NCBI GenBank assembly: GCA_025455225.1
Contig: JALOMY010000055.1
Span: 1 to 11,146, forward strand
DNA: 11,146 bases
Origin: Cyclobacteriaceae bacterium
GTDB lineage: Bacteria > Bacteroidota > Bacteroidia > Cytophagales > Cyclobacteriaceae
Direction of reading: 5' to 3'
In this document: one piece after another, positions 6,040 to 11,146 of the stretch
How the letters are laid out: each line of letters starts with the position of its first letter
Numbering within the stretch: position 1 is the first letter of the stretch
Notes under the pieces: generated by a model
The model's input: the letters and a program-made list of their open reading frames with translations, nothing else
What the model was told of the DNA's origin: nothing
Databases searched by the model: none
Position numbers and translations under genes: made by a program

Positions 6040-6052
6040 TTATGGTAATGTG
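6036..6052. repeat. Perfect dyad CACATTA-TGG-TAATGTG, candidate operator
   Basis: Seven-base arms are exact reverse complements around TGG. A 17-base symmetric site in a divergent intergenic region is the shape of a dimeric regulator's operator. It overlaps the perfect DnaA box, and lies about 157 bases from the TlpA start and 168 bases from the flavoprotein start. The regulator is unknown; none is encoded in the window. Confidence 0.4.
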
Positions 6053-6108
6053 AAGACATAAAGGGCTGATTTACAAACCTTTACCACCTTAAAAATCAAT
6101 CGATTCTT

Positions 6109-6117
6109 TGTGGACAA
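6109..6117 (-). promoter_or_regulatory. DnaA-box-like site, one mismatch
   Basis: The minus strand reads TTGTCCACA, one base from TTATCCACA. It faces the opposite way to the boxes at 6011 and 6031, with about 70 bases between. Confidence 0.3.
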
Positions 6118-6121
6118 CTTT

Positions 6122-6136
6122 TCAGGTTGGACCTGA
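6122..6136. repeat. Second dyad TCAGGT-TGG-ACCTGA
   Basis: Six-base perfect arms flank TGG, the same three-base centre as the dyad at 6036-6052. The stem could extend outward by two G-U pairs and one A-U pair as RNA. It lies 85 bases upstream of the flavoprotein start, so it could be an operator or a leader hairpin. Confidence 0.35.
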
Positions 6137-6220
6137 GGACAGCTTAAGGCATACTATTTATAAAGCTCAGATATTCAGATTTATAGCACAGGATTTTGAA
6201 TGATTTCGTTTTTTTGAGCC

Positions 6221-7174
6221 ATGGATAAGAAACAAAATCGCGTCTGTAATCTGCTGGGAATTGAGTATCCAATAATCCAGGGTGGAATGGTTTGGTGCAG
6301 TGGATGGCGGCTGGCGGCTGCCGTTAGCAATGCCGGAGGATTAGGGTTAATCGGGGCGGGGTCTATGTATCCAACCGTACTGGAAGAACATATCCGGAAA
6401 GCAAAGGCCGCTACAACAAAACCCTTCGGGGTAAATGTTCCATTACTTTACCCGGATATCGATAAGCTCATGGCGATTATCGAACGAGAGCAGATAAAAA
6501 TTGTATTTACTTCTGCCGGCAACCCCGCAACCTGGACTTCATTTTTAAAAGACAGGGGAATTACGGTTGTTCATGTAGTATCCAGTGTCAAGTTTGCCAA
6601 GAAAGCAGAACAAGCTGGTGCCGATGCCGTAGTTGCAGAAGGATTTGAAGCTGGTGGTCATAACGGACGGGAAGAAACAACTTCTCTTGTCCTAATTCCG
6701 CTGGTACGTGAGGCCATACGGGTGCCCTTGATTGCTGCCGGTGGATTTGCCTCTGGTCGCACCATGTTGGCTGCTGAAATCCTGGGCGCAGATGGTGTAC
6801 AATTCGGTAGCCGGTTTGCCGCAAGCGCTGAATCATCCGCTCACGAGAACTTTAAACAGGAAATCCTAAAAGCGGGGGAAGGCGACACAATGCTTACCCT
6901 GAAGCAACTAACTCCGGTGAGGTTGATAAGAAATAAATTTTTTCAACAGGTTGAAGAAGCTGAGAAAAGAGGAGCCGGTAAAGACGAATTAAAGCAATTA
7001 CTTGGACGGGGCCGTGCCAAGCAGGGGATCTTTGAAGGTGATCTTATGGAAGGTGAACTTGAAATCGGCCAGGTGGCCGCGGCCATTAACTCCATCAAAC
7101 CTGCTGGAGATATCGTCCAGGAAATATGGCAGGAATACCTGAGTATAAAGAAAGAATTTTGTTCCACTAAATAG
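6221..7174 (+). CDS. Nitronate monooxygenase / FabK-like FMN-dependent oxidoreductase
   Basis: A 317-residue TIM-barrel flavoprotein of the 2-nitropropane dioxygenase family. Diagnostic segments are YPIIQGGM (16-23) and AAVSNAGGLGLIGAGSM (33-49) for FMN binding, FGVNVPL (69-75), AEGFEAGGHNG (139-149) with H147 as the likely catalytic base, and phosphate-binding IAAGGFASGRTM (171-182) and GVQFGSRF (192-199). These enzymes oxidise alkyl nitronates such as propionate-3-nitronate; the closely related FabK reduces enoyl-ACP in fatty acid synthesis. I favour a nitronate monooxygenase-like role because no fatty-acid genes are nearby, but motifs alone do not separate the two. Cytoplasmic, no signal peptide. 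The stop codon lies six bases before the VOC gene, so the two form an operon. The ATG at 6221 directly precedes the conserved N-terminus. Confidence 0.9.
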   Translation: MDKKQNRVCNLLGIEYPIIQGGMVWCSGWRLAAAVSNAGGLGLIGAGSMYPTVLEEHIRKAKAATTKPFGVNVPLLYPDIDKLMAIIEREQIKIVFTSAGNPATWTSFLKDRGITVVHVVSSVKFAKKAEQAGADAVVAEGFEAGGHNGREETTSLVLIPLVREAIRVPLIAAGGFASGRTMLAAEILGADGVQFGSRFAASAESSAHENFKQEILKAGEGDTMLTLKQLTPVRLIRNKFFQQVEEAEKRGAGKDELKQLLGRGRAKQGIFEGDLMEGELEIGQVAAAINSIKPAGDIVQEIWQEYLSIKKEFCSTK

Positions 7175-7180
7175 CATGGG

Positions 7181-7576
7181 ATGCAGTTTCTTAAAATCAA
7201 AGAAACCTGTTTGTACATCAAAAACCTGGAACGGGCCCGTGCTTTCTATGAAGAAGTTCTTGAGTTGCCCTTAATCAGTTACGTACCCGGAAAACATATG
7301 TTCTTTGCAGCGGGTTCTTCCGTTCTGCTGTTGTTCAACCCGGATGATTCCAAAGAAAAGGTTAGCCCTCCACCACATTACGGTGGAGGTAAGCAACATT
7401 TTGCATTTGAAGTCCCTTCCGATCAATACAGTCAGGCAAAAGAATGGATCCTATCGAAAGGAATTGACATTGTTGAAGAAGTAACCTGGGTAAGCGGACG
7501 GAAGTCGTTTTACTTTGAAGATCCGGAAGGTAATGTTCTGGAAATAGTACCAGACCAGGGTATCTGGCCGGGTTGA
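7181..7576 (+). CDS. VOC-superfamily protein (glyoxalase/bleomycin-resistance fold)
   Basis: A 131-residue single-domain protein with two beta-alpha-beta-beta-beta modules (about 5-60 and 71-126). The opening KETCLYIKNLERARAFYEEV is the classic VOC first strand and helix, and FEDPEGNVLEIV (112-123) the classic last hairpin. Candidate metal ligands are E8 (where many members have His), H73 in KQHFAFEV and E121 in NVLEIV, so a divalent-metal enzyme such as a lyase, dioxygenase or thiol transferase is possible; the substrate cannot be read. It starts six bases after the flavoprotein gene (the ATG at 7176 is out of frame), suggesting co-transcription and a joint detoxification role, which is inference. 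Its stop codon is followed directly by the stop codon of the convergent unknown gene, with no terminator seen between them. Confidence 0.9.
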   Translation: MQFLKIKETCLYIKNLERARAFYEEVLELPLISYVPGKHMFFAAGSSVLLLFNPDDSKEKVSPPPHYGGGKQHFAFEVPSDQYSQAKEWILSKGIDIVEEVTWVSGRKSFYFEDPEGNVLEIVPDQGIWPG

Positions 7577-7846
7577 TCAGCGTGATTGTTTGATGAATTT
7601 TGCCGGGCGAGTCTCCTGCTGAGTATTTTCAATGGTGCCTTGCTCCTGAACCTGTTTGTATACATTTACAAACCATTCAATGTACTCCGCATAAAGAATA
7701 CATTGATCCAATATTTTTCCATCAATTAACAACTTAATTCGCTCGGGGTAGTTCGGTGAGGATTTAAGAAAAACCTGCTGATCAGATGGAAGATCGTGAA
7801 TTCGAATAAAACTGATTCCCCTGTAAAAAGTAGCTGGTGCTTTCAT
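7577..7846 (-). CDS. Small protein of unknown function
   Basis: An 89-residue protein I cannot assign to a named family. The N-terminal two-thirds is regular and looks folded: TFYRGISFIRIHDLPSDQQV (6-25), then RIKLLIDGKILDQCILYAEY (36-55) and EWFVNVYK (57-64), a mix of strands and helices with one cysteine (C49). The tail from 68 on is polar and probably disordered. There is no signal peptide, membrane segment or known motif. Short proteins with the FIRI-x-DLP and KLLIDGK-x(4)-CILY pattern are familiar to me as conserved hypotheticals in Cytophagales-type genomes, but this is memory, not a search. Its stop codon (7579-7577) touches the VOC gene's stop, and it diverges from recG with 122 bases between. 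An acidic/basic balance and normal codon use support a real gene. Confidence 0.7.
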   Translation of the reverse strand: MKAPATFYRGISFIRIHDLPSDQQVFLKSSPNYPERIKLLIDGKILDQCILYAEYIEWFVNVYKQVQEQGTIENTQQETRPAKFIKQSR

Positions 7847-7968
7847 TGAGCCTTAATAACGTTGTAATTTAATAAGTAACCCATATTTGTTCGTACGGGT
7901 GTACATCAATAAAACATAAATGATTTACTTCGGAAAAAATTTGAATATTTTTTAACAGCCTGTTCAGC

Positions 7969-10062
7969 ATGCAGGGATTCTTTGATACCCCGATCGAATA
8001 CTTAAAAGGCGTTGGTCCGCAACGGGCGTCCTTACTGAATAAGGAACTCGGAATATTCACATTTGGTGATCTCATACAGCACTATCCGTTCCGGTACGAA
8101 GACCGCACTAAGTTTTACCGGATTCAAGAACTGAACGATGAAATGCAATACGTTCAGTTAAAAGGAATCATTACCCGGAAATCATTGATTGGTACAGGTT
8201 CCAAAAAAAGGCTTGTTGCTATTCTTTCTGACTCAACAGGCACGGTTGAATTGGTGTGGTTTAAGGGAATAAAATGGATCCAGGAAAAAATAGCAATCGG
8301 CACTGAATACGTTGCCTTTGGAAAACCTGCCCTATTCAATAATAAATTCTCCATTGCGCACCCGGAATTGGAGGCTTTTACAACTAAGCATGAACAGGGC
8401 GGCTATCTTCAACCCGTCTATTCCATCACTGAAAAACTCCGAAACCGTTTTCTTGAAAGTAAAATCATCTCACGGCTTCAGCATGAGCTGCTGATTCTTG
8501 CCGAACCTAAAATTCATGAAACATTACCCGAAAAGGTGATCAGGCAATACAAATTGCTCGACAAGAAAACCGCCATTATCAATATCCATTTCCCAAAGAG
8601 CCTGCAGTTACTAAATGAATCTCTACACCGTTTAAAATTTGAAGAACTGTTTTACATACAACTCAGGTTACTTAAGCTTAAGCTCGTTCGTAAAGAAAAA
8701 TACCGGGGAAAAATCTTCAATGACGCAAACCTGGTAACTGAATTCTACAATTCGTTTTTGCCCTTTCCTCTCACCCAGGCGCAAAAACGCGTAATTAAAG
8801 AAATCTATGCTGACATGCGATCCGGGCAGCAGATGAACCGACTGTTGCAAGGTGATGTAGGCAGCGGTAAAACGATAGTGTCTTTTGTTTGCATGCTGAT
8901 CGCCATCGGGGGGAATACTCAGTGCGCTTTAATGGCGCCCACTGAAATTCTTGCGCAGCAACATTACAAAAACCTGAGCCGGTTAGCTGATCAAATGCAT
9001 ATTACCATGGCGCTGTTAACAGGCTCAACAAAACGATCGGAAAGAACTTCTATTCATGAAGGGCTTAGAAACGGTTCATTAAAAATTCTGATCGGAACAC
9101 ATGCATTACTCGAAGAAGAAGTTCAATTTAATAACCTGGGTTTAGCGATTATTGATGAACAGCATCGGTTTGGTGTAGCCCAGCGCTCGAAACTTTGGAG
9201 CAAGAATACGGATACCTTTCCCCATGTGTTGGTTATGACGGCTACTCCAATTCCACGCACATTGGCCATGACACTTTATGGTGACCTGGATGTTTCTGTT
9301 ATTGACGAACTTCCGGCCGGAAGAAAACCTATAAAGACCATTCATAAGTTTGATTCACACAGGCTCGAAGTAAATGGTTTTTTGAAGAGCCAGATCGATT
9401 CAGGCAGGCAGGTTTACATCGTCTATCCACTTATCGAAGAATCAGAAAAGCTGGATCTTAAACACCTTATGGACGGCTATGAGAGTACGTGCAGGGCTTT
9501 CCCGGATGCGGCCATTAGTATTGTTCACGGCAAAATGAAACCGGATGCAAAAGAATTTGAAATGGCACGATTTGTTAAAGGTGAAACACAAATCATGGTA
9601 GCTACTACCGTAATTGAAGTGGGGGTAGATGTACCCAATGCCTCTGTTATGGTGATCGAGAATGCCGAACGATTCGGCCTTTCTCAATTGCACCAGCTTC
9701 GCGGACGTGTTGGCCGGGGTGCTGAGCAATCGTATTGCATTTTGATGACCAGCTATAAGCTTTCGGCAGATTCCAAAAAAAGAATTCAAACTATGGTTCG
9801 TACCAATAATGGTTTTGAAATTGCTGAAACCGATCTTCAGCTTCGTGGGCCGGGCGACTTAATGGGAACACAACAAAGCGGAGTACTGGATTTGCTGATT
9901 GCCGATTTGGGCAAAGATTCACAACTATTACAACAAGCTCGCGATACGGCCGGCAAAATCCTGGAACAGGACCCTCTTCTTGAGCATGCAGAAAATCAAA
10001 TTATTGCTCAGCAAATTCAACGAATGAAAAAATCAACTATCAACTGGAGCAGGATTAGTTAA
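7969..10062 (+). CDS. recG: ATP-dependent DNA helicase RecG
   Basis: A 697-residue, full-length RecG, which remodels stalled replication forks and Holliday junctions. The N-terminal part (1-150) has a helix-hairpin-helix-like YLKGVGPQRASLLNK and the OB-fold wedge domain (about 60-135). The helicase core holds Walker A GDVGSGKT (295-302), the DExH-type motif DEQH (396-399), TATPIPRT (424-431), VVATTVIEVGVDVP region (543-556) and motif VI QLRGRVGRG (576-584). The C-terminal TRG-like region includes GTQQSGVLDL (633-642), with Gln where many members have Arg. All helicase motifs are intact. The ATG at 7969 gives the normal MQGFFDTPIEYLKGVG opening. The gene stands alone: divergent from the small unknown, with 122 bases before the DinB gene start and no clear terminator after it. 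Confidence 0.97.
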   Translation: MQGFFDTPIEYLKGVGPQRASLLNKELGIFTFGDLIQHYPFRYEDRTKFYRIQELNDEMQYVQLKGIITRKSLIGTGSKKRLVAILSDSTGTVELVWFKGIKWIQEKIAIGTEYVAFGKPALFNNKFSIAHPELEAFTTKHEQGGYLQPVYSITEKLRNRFLESKIISRLQHELLILAEPKIHETLPEKVIRQYKLLDKKTAIINIHFPKSLQLLNESLHRLKFEELFYIQLRLLKLKLVRKEKYRGKIFNDANLVTEFYNSFLPFPLTQAQKRVIKEIYADMRSGQQMNRLLQGDVGSGKTIVSFVCMLIAIGGNTQCALMAPTEILAQQHYKNLSRLADQMHITMALLTGSTKRSERTSIHEGLRNGSLKILIGTHALLEEEVQFNNLGLAIIDEQHRFGVAQRSKLWSKNTDTFPHVLVMTATPIPRTLAMTLYGDLDVSVIDELPAGRKPIKTIHKFDSHRLEVNGFLKSQIDSGRQVYIVYPLIEESEKLDLKHLMDGYESTCRAFPDAAISIVHGKMKPDAKEFEMARFVKGETQIMVATTVIEVGVDVPNASVMVIENAERFGLSQLHQLRGRVGRGAEQSYCILMTSYKLSADSKKRIQTMVRTNNGFEIAETDLQLRGPGDLMGTQQSGVLDLLIADLGKDSQLLQQARDTAGKILEQDPLLEHAENQIIAQQIQRMKKSTINWSRIS

Positions 10063-10152
10063 AATCCTTACACCTCTTGAACGAGTGCATGTCCATTACT
10101 AGTCTTTATGAAATATCATTAAAAGGAAACCAATAAATCAATTACTCTTCTA

Positions 10153-10160
10153 TAGATTTG
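10153..10160 (+). promoter_or_regulatory. Candidate -7 box for the DinB/PBP4-like pair
   Basis: TAGATTTG is a perfect TAnnTTTG match. Transcription would start near 10167, 18 bases before the ATG at 10185. No clear -33 TTG is visible at 19-21 bases upstream. It overlaps an upstream in-frame TTG codon (10158), arguing against that TTG as the translation start. Confidence 0.4.
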
Positions 10161-10184
10161 ATCCGGATAAAGCAGTTAATACGT

Positions 10185-10703
10185 ATGAAAACCAGTCCAG
10201 ATCCAGGCACTCTTCCAGAATTCTACAAAGGTTACGTTAACCGGGTTGCTCACCTTGATGTTTTAGAGGCGCTTCGGAATTCGGGACAGGATTCTTATAA
10301 TTTCTATCGAACCATCCCAGAAGAACTGGGCGCCTACCGCTATGCTTCCGGAAAATGGAGTATAAAAGAATTGATTAATCACATAATCGATGGTGAACGG
10401 ATTTTCGCCTACCGTGCGCTACGCTTTTCACGGTTTGATGAAACACCATTATCCGGCTTTGACGAAAACCTGTATGCTCCACGCGCCAATGCGCATGCCC
10501 GCACCTTGCTTCAACTCGCAGAAGAATTGAAAAATCTTCGAATATCAACCGTGGATTTGTTTTCAGGCTTTACCAGCGAAATGCTTCAATCAACAGGAAT
10601 GGCCAATAATAATCTTATATCCGTGGTTAATATTGGGTATGTTATTGCCGGGCATGAAATGCACCACCGATCTATTGTGCAGGAACGATATCTGAAAGCA
10701 TGA
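10185..10703 (+). CDS. DinB-family (DinB_2) metal-binding four-helix protein
   Basis: A 172-residue protein of the DinB/YfiT superfamily: four-helix bundle proteins that bind a divalent metal and include bacillithiol or mycothiol-dependent S-transferases. The signatures are ASGKWSIKELINHIIDGERI, with H66 as first ligand, and VIAGHEMHHRSIVQERY near the C-terminus, with H157 and H161 (H160 also nearby) as the other ligands; together they form the usual three-His site. The substrate is unknown. A longer reading from TTG 10158 adds nine residues, but that TTG is part of a perfect -7 promoter box, so ATG 10185 is chosen. The stop codon overlaps the start of the next gene (ATGA at 10700-10703), so translation of the two is probably coupled. 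No signal peptide; cytoplasmic. Confidence 0.88.
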   Translation: MKTSPDPGTLPEFYKGYVNRVAHLDVLEALRNSGQDSYNFYRTIPEELGAYRYASGKWSIKELINHIIDGERIFAYRALRFSRFDETPLSGFDENLYAPRANAHARTLLQLAEELKNLRISTVDLFSGFTSEMLQSTGMANNNLISVVNIGYVIAGHEMHHRSIVQERYLKA

Positions 10704-11146
10704 ATCGGATTTTATTCTTAGTGGTTTTAACAATAGTTTATGGATGCTCTTCTGTTTCACGGCAAAAGCTCACTAAAACGCTTCGCGAAACCGAAACCCA
10801 GTTTCAGGATCATACCGGATTTGTATTGTATGATATTAAGCGAAAAAAAACCGTGTATTCATTCAATGGTGAAAAGTATTTCATCCCGGCATCCAACACG
10901 AAAATTTTCACCTTTTACACATCACTCTCAATTCTCGGTGATTCCATTCCAGGCTTATATTACCTTGAACGTGGAGACTCATTACTTTTCTGGGGCACGG
11001 GAGATCCCTCTCTTCTGTACGAACCTGTTCAGTCCAGCCGTGTATTAAAATTCCTGAACAACTTTAGCGGATCCTTGTATTTTTCCAACTCGAACTTCGA
11101 AACCACACCGTTAGGACCCGGTTGGGCGTGGAGCGATTACCTCTAT
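10700..11146 (+). CDS. dacB: Penicillin-binding protein 4-like D-Ala-D-Ala carboxypeptidase (peptidase S13), lipoprotein, partial
   Basis: The first 149 codons of a gene that runs off the window. It starts at ATG 10700 inside the DinB stop (ATGA). Residues 1-15 form a signal sequence ending V-Y-G-C16, a plausible lipobox, so the product is probably a lipoprotein. The catalytic S-x-x-K motif is S65-N-T-K68 in IPASNTKIFTFYTSL; before it, TGFVLYDIKRKKTVYSFNGEKYFIPAS is the usual strand leading to it. GTGDPSLL (99-106) matches the conserved GxGDPxL of the S13 family's inserted domain. S13 enzymes trim or cut peptidoglycan cross-links in the periplasm. The SxN and KTG motifs lie outside the window, so activity cannot be judged. 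A different open frame at 10740-11048 is a shadow of this one. Confidence 0.88.
   Translation, partial: MNRILFLVVLTIVYGCSSVSRQKLTKTLRETETQFQDHTGFVLYDIKRKKTVYSFNGEKYFIPASNTKIFTFYTSLSILGDSIPGLYYLERGDSLLFWGTGDPSLLYEPVQSSRVLKFLNNFSGSLYFSNSNFETTPLGPGWAWSDYLY

Larger units (their letters stand above)
5880..6220. other. 341-base divergent intergenic region with DnaA-box-like motifs and dyads
   Basis: It separates the minus-strand redox operon from the plus-strand flavoprotein gene and holds no plausible gene. It contains DnaA-box-like sites at 6011, 6031 and 6109, a perfect dyad at 6036-6052 and another at 6122-6136. No clean TAnnTTTG promoter box is visible for either flanking gene; the best minus-strand near-match (6081-6074, one mismatch) is about 195 bases from the TlpA start. 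Confidence 0.7.

Noticed and set aside
6001..6140. A full chromosomal replication origin
   Set aside because: Only one perfect DnaA box, no tight array, no long AT-rich unwinding element and no origin-linked genes; kept as a DnaA-site cluster only.
7550..7567. CCAGA...TCTGG hairpin at the end of the VOC gene as a terminator
   Set aside because: The stem has only five pairs and no T-run follows on either strand.
7881..7918. Near-match -7 boxes for recG (7882-7889) and the small unknown gene (7918-7911)
   Set aside because: Each has one mismatch to TAnnTTTG and no -33 TTG at proper spacing; too weak to annotate.
9442..9789. A 115-codon antisense frame within recG
   Set aside because: The recG motifs around it (helicase motifs V and VI) fix the coding strand; no start signal or family match on the antisense strand.
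10740..11048. A 102-codon plus-strand open frame
   Set aside because: It lies out of frame inside the PBP4-like gene, whose SxxK and GDPSL motifs establish the real frame; its translation has no family features.
1..11146. Mobile elements, CRISPR arrays, tRNAs, riboswitches or a defence system
   Set aside because: No transposase or integrase motifs, no terminal inverted or regularly spaced repeats, no cloverleaf and no conserved riboswitch core were found by eye.

Overview
The window looks like ordinary chromosomal DNA from a member of the Bacteroidota, probably the Cytophagales side (the order is inference). The evidence: an HU/IHF-like protein with the divergent beta-arm typical of the phylum, the block mutY(-)/HU/TPR/AURKAIP1-COX24 mini-protein/rng, thioredoxin-like proteins with Sec signals, TAnnTTTG-type -7 promoter boxes, few clear Shine-Dalgarno sequences, and GTG and TTG starts. 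I see no transposase, integrase, phage gene, CRISPR array, tRNA or rRNA.

Layout. 1-65: the 5' end of mutY on the minus strand, diverging from the next block. 159-3089: a plus-strand block of HU-like protein, membrane-anchored TPR protein, a 29-residue very basic mini-protein (AURKAIP1/COX24-like) and ribonuclease E/G, closed by a strong bidirectional terminator at about 3111-3134. 3133-4470: minus strand, a PrsW-like intramembrane protease downstream of a secreted thioredoxin-fold protein with no cysteine in its mature part. 4471-4776: about 300 bases without a convincing gene, holding hairpins, a candidate promoter and a terminator. 4777-5879: a two-gene minus-strand operon of exported thiol-redox proteins (TlpA-like, then PRX_like1-like). 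5880-6220: a 341-base divergent intergenic region with one perfect DnaA box, two near-matches and two dyads. 6221-7576: plus-strand pair of nitronate monooxygenase/FabK-like flavoprotein and VOC protein. 7577-7846: a small conserved-looking unknown on the minus strand whose stop codon abuts the VOC stop. 7969-10062: recG. 10185-11146: a DinB-family protein translationally coupled to a truncated penicillin-binding-protein-4-like D-Ala-D-Ala carboxypeptidase lipoprotein.

Together these are housekeeping functions: DNA repair and architecture (MutY, HU, RecG), RNA processing and translation (RNase E/G, the mini-protein), envelope redox and peptidoglycan upkeep (TlpA-like, PRX_like1-like, PBP4-like) and small-molecule detoxification (NMO, VOC). 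I found no clear new multi-gene system. The items most worth a second look are the mini-protein gene at 1372-1461, the DnaA-box/dyad cluster at 6011-6136, the structured leader at 4471-4665 and the cysteine-free thioredoxin-fold/PrsW pair.
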